Assembly (NCBI GenBank): GCA_964035575.1
Contig: OZ037878.1
Coordinates: 806,001-870,000, forward strand
Length of the DNA: 64,000 bases
Direction: 5' to 3'
Source of the DNA: Rhynchopus sp. YZ270_cl-10
Taxonomy: Eukaryota > Euglenozoa > Diplonemea > Diplonemida > Diplonemidae
A program made the position numbers and the translations under genes. Below the pieces are notes generated by a model. The model had not been told where the DNA came from. It ran no database searches and saw nothing but the letters and a program-made list of their open reading frames with translations. Position 1 is the first letter of the stretch, and every line of letters starts with the position of its first letter. This document shows, piece after piece, positions 1-9,493 of this stretch.

Positions 1-732
1 GCCTAATCGGTGAGGTGGGGAGGAGCATACAACTCCTTCACCCACGAAATGAAATGCAAAACAGAGACCGCAAACAATGCCTCCACTCCACTCCCCTCCT
101 CCCACCCCACAGGCTAAAAAAAGTCGTCTGACGAAAAGCCGCTTTCCTTAGCTCACCTACGGTTCCACCAGTCTGTCGCAATTTCCCCCCCTACCCCCTG
201 TATGCCGGTCCGCAGTAATGTACAGAAGAACCCAATAAACCCAAGCCTGTGTTTAGGTACCTAAAACTTCCTAGAGTCTGCTCCTCTCGTGCTGAGGTGT
301 GCTGCTGTTTTTGTGTCAGAGTGAGCTGAGTAATGTTTGTCATCAGAGTCGATCAAGCTAACAGGAAACGTTGAAAAGGTTTGTCATCACGTCTCGGGGA
401 AAAATGGAAGTTGGAAACAGCACAGACAGGTCTCTTGCCAAGGTTGACAGGCAGATGTGAGGGAGTTACCCAAATGACCGCCAGAGGACCTTGTCCTCAA
501 TCAAATGATACCTTCTTCTTTCAGGTTGGGGTGGGAGGTGATAAAAACGCTGCATAAACTCTCGAGGGAGGTGGGAATGTCTTGTTTTGTCTGTTTTGCG
601 TTGCGACTGAAAAACAGGGAAAAGAAAGAAAACATTGAAAGATGTACCGCAACACGTCTTCACCACCATCGCATGAAGGAACAAGAAAAAAGACGGAGAA
701 AATCCGCAAACCCACGTTCAATCCACGTTCAT
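1..732. other. Left border of LRR array; no gene seen
   Basis: Bases 1-265 hold no gene I recognise. From about 266 the sequence matches the spacer found upstream of other LRR copies: a GCTGAGGTGTGCTGCTG leader, then the AAACGTTGAAAAGG block near 370. The rest is the 3' flank of LRR gene 1. The leader-like block at 275-350 has no LRR gene on its other side, so it is either a leftover of a deleted copy or the edge of a segmental duplication. The same junction recurs at 58673. Confidence 0.6.
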
Positions 733-1953
733 TCAACCCTTTTTAACCCTCTTGCCAGGACGCACAACAGCGGTGTCCCTCTTCACTCGTGGCGTCTGTT
801 CCTCCTCACCTTCATCCTCGCTGCACGCAGGCGAACCCTTGCTCTCTGCGAACCCTGCTTCCCTTTCCTCAGAGGGCTCTGTGTCTGCATGAAGACGCTT
901 CCGCCTGCACCCTTCTTTCTGTACGGTTGCGGGGTCGGGCACGTTGTCAGTCTCGCATATCAGACCGTGAATCGTGTTTGTCGGCAAACCCACTTCTTCC
1001 GCAAGCAACCTCCTCACAACCAGAGCGTCCTTGCTCAACCCTGAGGCATCGATTCTTGTTAACTCTGGGCAGCGGGAGAAGAAGTCCTCCCCAATACTCC
1101 TGACCCCGCTCAACGCAAACAGGCCATCGACGACTTGCAAGCGTAAGCAATGCCCAAAGAAGCCCTCCCCAACGGTAACGACACTCCTCAGCCCCGAAAG
1201 ACAAACTCTCTCCAACGCCGAGCAGTTGTAAAGAAAATCGTCACCTATTTTGGTGACATTGCTCAACCCCGAGAGGTCGACGGACGTCAAATGCTCGCAG
1301 TTCCTAAGAAAACCCTCCTCAATCACAGTCACGCGGCGAAACACAGAGACGTCAACCGTTCGCAATGCAGAGTCGGCAAGAAAGCTATCACCTATTTTAG
1401 TGACACTGCCGAACCCCGACAGGTTGATGCTCTCCAATCGCTCGGCGTCGTTGATGAAGTAATCTCCTATCACAGTCACATTGCACAACCCTGAGAGGTC
1501 AAGCTCTGTCAACTGTGGGCACCAGTGCAGGAACCAATCCCCTACTTCGGTGACAAACGACACAGCACTAAGGTCAAGTCGCGTTAACACACTCTCTTGC
1601 AAGAACCAATGCGGAATCTCAGTCGCAACCTCCGCCTCCAAAAGCAAACGCGCAACGTCCGGATCGTCCATAGTCTCCAACCTCTCGTTTGTCAGGTCTG
1701 TCTCGCCCAATGCGTGAAGTGCTGCAATGGCAGCAAACTTCGTTGTCCTCATGAGCATAATCGTGTCCCCAGCACTCAGCTCCTTGATGCCCTCCTCGTC
1801 ACGCAGCACCTCCCCTCTGAAAGTCATCTGAAAGCTGTCTTCCTGCAACCCTGCTGCAGACGCCACCTTCAGACGCAGGTGTCCAAGTGCATCATCCACA
1901 CCCACCTCCACCACATGTTCCTTCTCATCAAAATCCTTTATCGTGAGATCCAT
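733..1953 (-). CDS. Ubiquitin-like/LRR protein, copy 1
   Basis: A 406-aa protein. Residues 1-70 resemble a ubiquitin-like beta-grasp (short first strand, a helix containing LRLKVA, then TFRGEVL in the place of ubiquitin's IFAGKQL). A short helical linker holds AALHALGETDLT. Residues of about 120-310 form eight leucine-rich repeats of the BspA/LRR_5 kind with the pattern LTxLDLSGLxxVTxIGxxFLxxC. The last 60 residues are acidic and then basic, ending in KRVKKG, with KRKR just before, so they look like a nuclear signal. The ATG at 1953 is chosen because all five copies align from MDLTIKDF or MDITIKDF. Function is unknown; a binding protein is inferred from the LRRs. It is a tandem neighbour of copy 2 with a shared spacer. 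No intron is needed. Confidence 0.85.
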   Translation of the reverse strand: MDLTIKDFDEKEHVVEVGVDDALGHLRLKVASAAGLQEDSFQMTFRGEVLRDEEGIKELSAGDTIMLMRTTKFAAIAALHALGETDLTNERLETMDDPDVARLLLEAEVATEIPHWFLQESVLTRLDLSAVSFVTEVGDWFLHWCPQLTELDLSGLCNVTVIGDYFINDAERLESINLSGFGSVTKIGDSFLADSALRTVDVSVFRRVTVIEEGFLRNCEHLTSVDLSGLSNVTKIGDDFLYNCSALERVCLSGLRSVVTVGEGFFGHCLRLQVVDGLFALSGVRSIGEDFFSRCPELTRIDASGLSKDALVVRRLLAEEVGLPTNTIHGLICETDNVPDPATVQKEGCRRKRLHADTEPSEEREAGFAESKGSPACSEDEGEEEQTPRVKRDTAVVRPGKRVKKG

Positions 1954-2426
1954 TTTTTGTGTTTTTGTGTTTTGTGCTGTGTCTCGTGCTGAGGTGTGCA
2001 GTTGTTTTGTGTCAGAGTGAGCTGAGTAATGTGTGTCATCAGAGTCGATCAAGCTAACAGGAAACGTTGAAAAGGTTTGTCATCACGTCTCGAGGAAATG
2101 GAAGTTGGAAACAGCACAGACAGGTCTCTTGCCAAGGTTGACAGGCAGATGTGAGGGAGTTACCCAAATGACCGCCAGAGGACCTTGTCCTCAATCAAAT
2201 GATACCTTCTTCTTTCGGGTTGGGGAGGGAGGTGGTAAAAACGCTGCATAAACTCTCGAGGGAGGTGGGAATGTCTTGTTTTGTCTGTTTTGTGTTGCGA
2301 CTGAAAAACAGGGAAAAAGAAAGAAAACTTGAAAGATGTACCGCAACACGTCTTCACCACCATCGCATGAGGGAACAAGAAAAAAGACGGAGAAAATCCG
2401 CAAACCCACGTTCAATCCACGTTCAT
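1954..2426. other. Spacer between LRR copies 1 and 2
   Basis: It contains the 5' leader of copy 1 (a CA-rich segment just before the ATG, then the block around 2030-2180) followed by the 3' flank of copy 2. The same order recurs at 58690-59120 and in part at 60180-60330, so the whole gene-plus-spacer unit has been duplicated. No separate gene is seen. Confidence 0.6.
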
Positions 2427-3647
2427 TCAACCCTTTTTAACCCTCTTGCCAGGACGCACAACAGCGGTGTCCCTCTTCACTCGTGGCGTCTGTTCCTCCT
2501 CACCTTCATCCTCGCTGCACGCAGGCGAACCCTTGCTCTCTGCGAACCCTGCTTCCCTTTCCTCAGAGGGCTCTGTGTCTGCATGAAGACGCTTCCGCCT
2601 GCACCCTTCTTTCTGCACGGTTGCGGGGTCGGGCACGTTGTCAGTCTCGCATATCAGACCGTGAATCGTGTTTGTCGGCAAACCCACTTCTTCCGCAAGC
2701 AACCTCCTCACAACCAGAGCGTCCTTGCTCAACCCTGAAGCATCGATTCTTGTTAACTCTGGGCAGGAGATGAAGAAGTCCTCCCCAATACTCCTGACCC
2801 CGCTCAACGCAGACAGGCCATCGACGACTTGCAAGAGTGGGCAACCCTGAAAGAAGCCCTTCCCAACGGTAACGACACTCCTCAGCCCCGAAAGACAAAC
2901 TCTCTTCAACGCTAAGCAGCCGCAAAAAAATGCTTGACCTATTTTGGTGACATTGCTCAACCCCGAGAGGTCCACGGACGTCAAATGCTTGCAGCAGCAA
3001 AGAAAACCCTCCTCAATCACAGTCAGGCGGCGAAACACAGAGAGGTCAACCGTTCGCAATCCAGTGCAGGTAAGAAAGGTTTGACCTATTTTAGTGACAC
3101 TGCCGAACCCCGACAGGTTGATGCTCTCCAATCGCTCGTCGAAGGTGATGAAGCTACCTCCTATCACAGTCACATTGCACAACCCTGAAAGGTCAACCTC
3201 TGTCAACTCAGAGCAAAAGTTCAGGAAGCAATTCCCTATTTCTGTAACGACCGACACAGCACTAAGGTCAAGTCGCGTTAACACACTGCCTCGCAAGAAG
3301 CCTTCAGGAATCTTAGTCGCAACCTCCGCCTCCAAAAGCAAACGCGCAACGTCCGGATCGTCCACAGTCGCCAACCTCTGTTTTGTCAGGTTTGTCTCGC
3401 CCAATGCGTGAAGTGCTGCAATGGCAGCAAACTTCGTTGTCCTCATGAGCATAATCGTGTCCCCAGCACTCAGCTCCTTGATGCCCTCCTCTTCACGCAG
3501 CACCTCCCCTCTGAAAGTCATCTGAAAGCTGTCTTCCTGCAACCCTGCTGCAGACGCCACCTTCAGACGCAGGTGTCCAAGTGCATCATCCACACCCACC
3601 TCCACCACATGTTCCTTCTCATCAAAATCCTTGATCGTGATATCCAT
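2427..3647 (-). CDS. Ubiquitin-like/LRR protein, copy 2
   Basis: A 406-aa paralogue of copy 1 with the same order: ubiquitin-like head, linker, eight LRRs and a basic tail ending KRVKKG. Head and tail are almost identical to copy 1. The differences cluster at the two residues after each IG and the two before each conserved Cys (for example QA and CG in repeat 6, where copy 1 has DD and YN). The start is MDITIKDF, preceded by a CA-rich leader. Beyond 3660 the shared leader is lost and unrelated sequence begins, so this is the right edge of the first array. Function is unknown. Confidence 0.85.
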   Translation of the reverse strand: MDITIKDFDEKEHVVEVGVDDALGHLRLKVASAAGLQEDSFQMTFRGEVLREEEGIKELSAGDTIMLMRTTKFAAIAALHALGETNLTKQRLATVDDPDVARLLLEAEVATKIPEGFLRGSVLTRLDLSAVSVVTEIGNCFLNFCSELTEVDLSGLCNVTVIGGSFITFDERLESINLSGFGSVTKIGQTFLTCTGLRTVDLSVFRRLTVIEEGFLCCCKHLTSVDLSGLSNVTKIGQAFFCGCLALKRVCLSGLRSVVTVGKGFFQGCPLLQVVDGLSALSGVRSIGEDFFISCPELTRIDASGLSKDALVVRRLLAEEVGLPTNTIHGLICETDNVPDPATVQKEGCRRKRLHADTEPSEEREAGFAESKGSPACSEDEGEEEQTPRVKRDTAVVRPGKRVKKG

Positions 3648-5254
3648 TTTTTGTGTTTTTGTGCTGTGGCGTTTATCAGGTAAGTAAAAGGCGAGGGGAA
3701 GGGGGTTTTGCTTTTTTTCGTTGATTGCTCAATCACCCTGTTGGAGGGGTGATTGGCGACCGTGTCTGAGGAACTATTTCTCCTTTAAGCGACGCTTGAG
3801 TAAAAAGAAAACTAGGGGTGATGGGGTACTTTTGTTTTTTATTGGTAAGATGACCTGAAACCCATGTGTGCAATCAACTACCAAGGAGTACTGGATGGGG
3901 TGTGGGGGGATACAGGCCGCAGAAAGCAGCTCCGTTGTTCTGTTTTTTTTTTTTTTTTTGAAAACTTGGTTGCATTAGTGTAGACACCCTAGAGTGTGCT
4001 CCACTACTAAACATTTTTACGTCACCGCAGACCTATTTTTAAATTTGCCTTTGGCAGGACAGAGAGAGCGAAGTTCTTTTTTAGAAACGAAAAAAAAAAG
4101 GGGGGGATTTGAGATGAACCTAAGCCCCACAGTACTTAGCCACCTTCCCAAAAAAAAGGGGGGGGTAATGAATGTTTCTCTTTATCATTTTGATAACTTA
4201 GTTCTTAGTGTATACGAGGGTGTGTTTCCACACATCGTTATCTCACCCCCCCTTTTTGGAGAAACGGGGTGGGGGTTTACCACAACACACGGGCCTGCCT
4301 CATCTCACACATGTCTTTATTCCCCCTCCCCTCCTCCTCTCTTCCCACAACCCACCCTTTCTTGGAAAAGGGTTCCTCTGCTTATGTGAGTGACCATGCG
4401 AACAGACTTTGTGTTGTAGTGAGAGCATTTTGAACATGGGGTTGGGTGGGGGGGTGGGGTGAGGAGGGGGGATGATTTTTTAGATTCATATACTTTCAGT
4501 TCACAGAATTGAAAGTATTTTGAGAGGGTCAACACATGCACCCGGATTTTTATATAAGGAAATAAAAGAAAGAATAGTTGGATAACCCCTAAGCCTCCCC
4601 CAGTGGACACCTAAAAAAAGGCCTACTAGAAGCAAACGTTGTAATCAACTAAAAAAGTGAAGTCGAAGGCGCGGAAAAAAAGGTTTATTAGACCCTAAGC
4701 CTCTCCTGCTTGGTCACCTTAAAAATCGGGGGGGGGAAGTCTCTCCAGACAAAAAACATCACACCATCAAATTGATGGTTTGGGGGAATCTTTTTTTGGA
4801 AAACTGCAGGGTACCCAAAATATATGCTTTTATTATTAGGGCACGGTAATTTTTTTTCTTGGTAAGCGTCAGACCACTTCTCAAAAAAAAGTACGCACGC
4901 ACGCAAAAAAAAATTATGTAGTAAAAAAAATTATGAGTGGTGAAAAAAATTATAGAGGAAAATTACAGTGGGGGAATACAGGTACCAAAAATATTTTCCC
5001 ACCAATTTTTGCCCACAAAAAATCGGGGGAAATTTTTTTTTGATTTCGGCTCTCGGGAGTCTGTGTGCGCTGTGATGGGGTCAATTTGCGCTGAAAAATG
5101 TACATTTTTTACTTAGAATACATTGTTGAGTTATTGAGGGCCCCCCTTTATAATTTTTTTTCTACATAATTTTTTTCCCTGGAATCTCAAAAAAAAAGTA
5201 CGCAGACGCTTACCAAAAATAAAAATTACCGTGCCCTTATGGTTTTGGCTGTTC
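3648..5254. other. Gene-free interval with dispersed repeats
   Basis: I see no convincing gene here. The interval holds the 3715-3800 hairpin element, a TTGGTTGCATTAGTGTAG-type repeat at 3958-4006, three CCTAAGCC-type motifs (near 4115, 4577 and 4686), and a copy of a repeat with an ATACTTTCA/TGAAAGTAT hairpin at 4488-4545. The remainder is A/T and G homopolymer tracts. Short open frames here are in low-complexity sequence. Confidence 0.5.
3715..3800 (+). repeat. Duplicated hairpin element, copy 1
   Basis: About 85 bp starting TTCGTTGATTGCTCAATCAC, with a perfect 9-bp hairpin CAATCACCC/GGGTGATTG followed by GTCTGAGGAACTATTTC. A second copy lies at 17830-17910 with few differences. No open reading frame spans either copy. 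It could be a small RNA gene or a short mobile element; the sequence does not decide. Confidence 0.55.
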
Positions 5255-6817
5255 TTAGAGCATAGCCTGCTTGGGGAAGGTACGCAGTGCTTGTCTGATG
5301 CCGAGGTCGGCGCAGATCTCCTCACTGCCTCCGTACACGGCGCCGTACTTTGCGAAGCGGGTGAAGTTCTCAAGGCGTGCACCCATGCCAGAGCGGGTCA
5401 GGGCACGTCCTCCGAAGATCTGCACGGCCTCGTCGGTGATGTGGTGCACCACGCGGGTGGCCTGGTACTTCAGCAGCGCAGTGGGTCCTCCGAGCTTGGC
5501 CTGTCTGTCCTTGAAGTCCATCTTGTTCATCTCATGAGTGATAGACTCAAGCCACGACCACACAGACTCCAGCTGTGACACCATGCTTGCAAGCTTGAAG
5601 CGGATGACAGGCTGGTCAATAAGAGCCTTGCCAAAGACCTTACGCTGCTTGGCCCACTTGAAGCAGTCCTCGATGATGCCGCGTGCCTGTCCAAGCACGT
5701 TGACGGCGATGACCCAACGCTCGTGGTTGAAGTTGTGCATGACAAGGCGGAAGCCCTCTCCTTCTTTGCCCATGAGGTTCTCCACAGGGACCTTGACGTT
5801 GTTAAACTCGATGTACGCAGTGCCCGCGCTGGGTGCGTAGGAGGTGTGGATGATCTTTGTGGAGACACCCTCGCTTCTCTCGACAAGAAGCATGCTGATG
5901 CCCTTGTTCCCCTTCGCCCCGGTGCGCACGGCGACAACGAAGATGTCAGCGAAGGTTCCGTTCGTGATCCACTTCTTCGCACCGTTCACAATGTAGAACT
6001 TTCCACACGGCGTCTTCTCTGCTGTGCAACGCAGACCTGCAACATCGGACCCAACAAACGGCTCGGTGATGGCAAGCGCAGAGACCAGCTCACCACGCAT
6101 GCACGGCCCGACGTACTTCTTCTTCATCTTCTCATCTCCGAAGAGCAGAATCGGAGGGAACGCAATCAAATGCCCTGCACCCAGCCCATCCAGGAACCCT
6201 GGGGTTCCGAGACGCGCAAACTCCGTCTGTGCAATGAGCTCGTGGAACTGGTCGAAGTCCTCACCGCGCAGACCCCCTGGGAGCGAGACACCGTGCTCAG
6301 CGAGGTCGTGCATCCAGGGACCAGGCCCGATCCTGGCCATGATGAGGCCTGCAGCACCCATGCTCTTCCACATTGCGGGGGAGGGCTCTTTGCCGGCTTT
6401 GTCGTACTTCTCTGCGTCGGCACGGATGCTCTCTACGTAGGTACGCACTGCCTGGCGGAACTTACGGTGCGAATCAGTGTAGTACGGCGAGTTGTAACCT
6501 TTGTCAAGACCCGCAATCTCCGCGTAGGGGACAGCGGATATCGCGTCGGCCGGGTTGGCGTCAAGAATGGAGACCGCCTGGGCACCCGAGACACGCCCAA
6601 TCTTCAAGCGCTGGTAGCGGCGCAGCACCTCCAGCTTGTGCATCTCGAAGAACATATCCGTAGCATCCTTCCCCCCAAACTCAAGAAGCACGCTCTCACC
6701 TCCAGGGTGCATCTTCCCGAATTTGCTCAGGTCGTACACATCCTCGTCAATCACAACCCACATATCCCCCGGGACACTGTGCCGGGCCACCTCATCTCTG
6801 CTGAATGTCTTTGCCAT
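5255..6817 (-). CDS. Cytochrome b5 domain-acyl-CoA dehydrogenase fusion
   Basis: A 520-aa flavoenzyme expected to oxidise an acyl-CoA to the 2-enoyl-CoA. Residues 1-75 are a cytochrome b5-like heme domain with the HPGG motif at 37-40 and the second heme histidine at 60. Residues from about 125 to the end are a full acyl-CoA dehydrogenase: ALAITEPFVGSDV, KKWITNG, FNHERW, RKVFGKALIDQPV and the C-terminal YGGSEEI. In mammalian MCAD the catalytic glutamate sits in YEG; here that position is glycine, so the base, if any, lies elsewhere. The ATG at 6817 is chosen because the b5 fold begins at once and a pyrimidine tract plus CAG lies 10 bases upstream. The C-terminus is AML, a weak match to a peroxisomal signal. 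Similar fusions are known in fungi and some protists. The substrate cannot be inferred. Confidence 0.9.
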   Translation of the reverse strand: MAKTFSRDEVARHSVPGDMWVVIDEDVYDLSKFGKMHPGGESVLLEFGGKDATDMFFEMHKLEVLRRYQRLKIGRVSGAQAVSILDANPADAISAVPYAEIAGLDKGYNSPYYTDSHRKFRQAVRTYVESIRADAEKYDKAGKEPSPAMWKSMGAAGLIMARIGPGPWMHDLAEHGVSLPGGLRGEDFDQFHELIAQTEFARLGTPGFLDGLGAGHLIAFPPILLFGDEKMKKKYVGPCMRGELVSALAITEPFVGSDVAGLRCTAEKTPCGKFYIVNGAKKWITNGTFADIFVVAVRTGAKGNKGISMLLVERSEGVSTKIIHTSYAPSAGTAYIEFNNVKVPVENLMGKEGEGFRLVMHNFNHERWVIAVNVLGQARGIIEDCFKWAKQRKVFGKALIDQPVIRFKLASMVSQLESVWSWLESITHEMNKMDFKDRQAKLGGPTALLKYQATRVVHHITDEAVQIFGGRALTRSGMGARLENFTRFAKYGAVYGGSEEICADLGIRQALRTFPKQAML

Positions 6818-8213
6818 TTTTTTTTCCTGAGTTGATATATTGGAGAAGAGGGGGAGAGGGGGAAAGGGGTGAGCAAATTCAAGTATAGGATGGTTTTTTC
6901 TGTATAATGGTCCACGTTCTGCCCCCTTTATAGATTCATTCGTTTTTTTTTTGGCTACTTTTGCTTTTTCCCTATTTTTTTTTGTCCAGGAACCCAGACT
7001 AATACAGTGTTCCAATAATTTTTTTTTTTTTGGCAATTTGGCGTCTTTTTTGGACGTCAAGCGTATTTTTGGAGTACTGTAATGTACAAAAGAAAAACAT
7101 TGTTTAAAATAGAATATCCTTTGCTTGTTTTCCCCGTTAGGTGGGGACTATTTGTCTGGGGTAATAAAGCGGGGGGGTTTCCTTCCTGGTGACATTGTGA
7201 AAAAGAAAAGAGAAAAAAAGAAAAAATTGAAAGTGCTGATGTGCTTTGAAACACCGCCTTTGTGATAGCAAAGGGAAGCCCGCGAGAACACTGCTGACTT
7301 ACCCCCTCAATAGGTATCCACAAAAAGGCTGTCATGAATCTCTGCGAAACTAGGCATTATATTTTTAAAAAAAATGCACACAAACACAACACAACTTCGC
7401 CCCCTCCCCCCCTCCCAGGAAATAAAACCAAAACACAGCCAAAAAAACCCCCCCATTTTTCCTTTTTTTTTTTTCCTTTTTTGTGATAAAGAATCTCTCC
7501 TTCTCCCCCTTAAAAAAAAACATGACAGAAAAAAAACATAGTAGACTCTCCTCAAAGGCAAAAACTGTCCGCTGCCCGATTTTTTTTTTTTTTGCGCGGT
7601 TTCTTCTTTTTTTTTAAATAAATTGATGGAGACGTGGGGAAACGGGCGGGTATGGGGTATTGTGGGCATCAGCCCGGTAAAAGGGGAAAGGGGGTGACAA
7701 ATTTTGCTTCTTCCTTTTGTGGACACATTCAGGGACACCAAAAACACCCTCTGCTACCACAAAGGTCGAAGCAATGAAGGGGGGGCTGGGGGTAAGGAGG
7801 GCACTCATCAAAAAAGGGGGAGGGGGAGGCAAAGGTGGGGGTGTAAGGTGATCTAAATCTCACCCTAGTTTGATTATCAACAACGAACATTACAGAAAGG
7901 CGCGTGTTTTTTCTACATCTCCATGTGCAGGCCGTGTGTCAGCGTCTGTTTGGGAGGGGAGGTTCAATACAGATCTCATAGATAATTTGATGTGTACAAA
8001 AGTAGAGTTGAAATACAAAAGCCCTCTCATGACAGTGTACCTTGGTACAATGATCAGGGTGTACCGGGGGGTGGACACCCAACCATGCAGTCCTACAATC
8101 CATTTTGTGGTTTATATCGGATAACAATTGTAACTGTAAACAAAAATAAGATGAACCTATCTGCTAACCGGGTGTATATTCCTACCCATAGAGTATTTCG
8201 ACAAACACGAAAT
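6818..8213. other. Gene-free interval
   Basis: It holds the pyrimidine-rich leader of the dehydrogenase gene next to 6820-6880, then long A/T tracts. A family A dispersed repeat lies at 8006-8115. No conserved protein is visible. The last exon of the Tom40-like gene may end at 8214. Confidence 0.5.
8006..8115 (+). repeat. Dispersed repeat family A, copy 1
   Basis: About 105 bp beginning TTGAAATACAAAAGCCCTCT, passing through ACCATGCAGTCCTACA, and ending near TTTGTGGTTTA. Seven copies are visible in this window, all in plus orientation. It has no coding capacity, and its length and dispersion suggest a SINE-like element. Confidence 0.7.
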
Positions 8214-9493
8214 TCAGGCCAAAAAGTCACAAAAAGAGGGGGGAGAACTGAAATGAAGAGGACATACGCTTTTGTGCGGGTTGTAAGCTATCGAGTAGGT
8301 TGCTTTTGACGAACGTCCCACCATTCCCTCAAGCACAGCTGTGGTGTGGTTTGTGTGGTTTTTTTTTTGAAAACTTGGTTGTATTAGTGTAGCCACCCTA
8401 GAGTGTGCTCCACTATTTTTTTTTGTTTATTTCTACTTTCATTTTTGCAAATCTTAAAGTATTACGAAAGTAGCTTTTTTCCCCCAACACCAACTACTTA
8501 ATCAAGACTACTTCACCCCATACCTTTCACCTGAAGCATAGAGCTGACAGCAACGCGCACCTTGGTCTGCGAAAGGTACTCCTTTCCGAAGCCCATCCAG
8601 AGGGAGCTGCCTGCAGGCTCGCGTCCCTGCGAGGGCACGTAGTCGTACACTGCTGCGAGGGTTGTGTCGGCGGAGTCCTCAATCTTCTTCACACAGGACA
8701 CCTTGAACGCACCAGACGCATCCGCCTCACCCGACCACACGTGGTCCTGCTTTGGAGACACCCATTTTGCCCCGTACCCCAGCGACGACGCACCTCCCTC
8801 CAATTCGTACTTTGCCTTGATCCCCACAGAGAACCCACGCCACAGGGTGTGCACATGAGAAAGCGACCACATCTGACTGCGGATGAATGTCAGCCCTGTG
8901 ATCGACGCATCTCCTTTGTAGTCTGCGTGCGCGTACAGCCCTGTCATTCCGAACGGCGATTGCTGTGTTGAAGGTACAAAGAGAATGATACAAAAAATGA
9001 GCCATACCATCCATTGCGCCACACCATCAACGTTCCCCACACTCCTCGCAAGGATCCCGCTGTGTCCTGACTGTGTGTTGTAATTGCAGATCACTGCGTC
9101 GCTTCTGTCGGGCTTGAATGAAGCCTGGACGCCAATCTGCGCGCTGCTTGCCTTGGCGTTGGAGAGGGTGTATTTTTGGATGAGCTGGGCCTGGTAGTTC
9201 TTATGGTGTCCAGGGCCGTATGGGGGTGGTGGTGTGCCTTGTGGGTCCACGATAGGCTTTTGCAAGGAGACAGTGAGGCCCTCCCCGAAGTCGTGCTGTT
9301 CCAACACAAGGTTCTTCGCCTCAGCACCAATGTCATCGAACTTAATCGGCCTCGTGATTTTGAGAGACGCCGTTTCACTGTCTTTGCTCATGACAAAGTC
9401 GTCGGGCTTCTCCGGTGCGGGCATCGTGTCCATCACTGACTCCACCGGTGCTGCCTTCTCCTCCATACCCGTAACATTCTTAAACCAATCCAT
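8214..9493 (-). CDS. Tom40/VDAC-like outer-membrane beta-barrel
   Basis: Likely the pore of the mitochondrial protein-import complex. The proposed model is three exons: 9008-9493, 8524-8962 and 8214-8338. The first intron is 45 nt (GTATGG...ACACAG) and in frame, so it would read through as a hydrophobic stretch. The second (8339-8523) is inferred from GTATGG after AAAG and ACCACAG before CTGTGC; without it the protein stops early at VKGMG. The spliced product is 349 aa, the usual Tom40 size. A polar N-terminus is followed by alternating beta-strands such as ITGLTFIRSQMWS, FSVGIKAKYELEGG and AFKVSCVKKIE. Family membership rests on strand pattern and length, not on a hard signature, and another porin-3 member is possible. 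The exact 3' end is uncertain. Confidence 0.55.
8369..8416 (+). repeat. Dispersed repeat family E, copy 2
   Basis: A 48-bp motif starting GAAAACTTGGTTGTATTAGT and ending GTGTGCTCCACTA. Related copies are at 3958-4006, 32011-32056, and partly at 31468-31497 and 49697-49715, all plus-oriented. This copy sits inside the proposed second intron of the Tom40-like gene. Confidence 0.6.

Noticed and set aside
505-1044. 179-codon plus-strand frame, recurring at other LRR copies
   Set aside because: It recurs only because the LRR genes and flanks are duplicated; it is antisense to the conserved basic tail.
5723-6835. 370-codon plus-strand frame
   Set aside because: Antisense to the acyl-CoA dehydrogenase, with no recognisable fold. 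The minus-strand protein has all family motifs.
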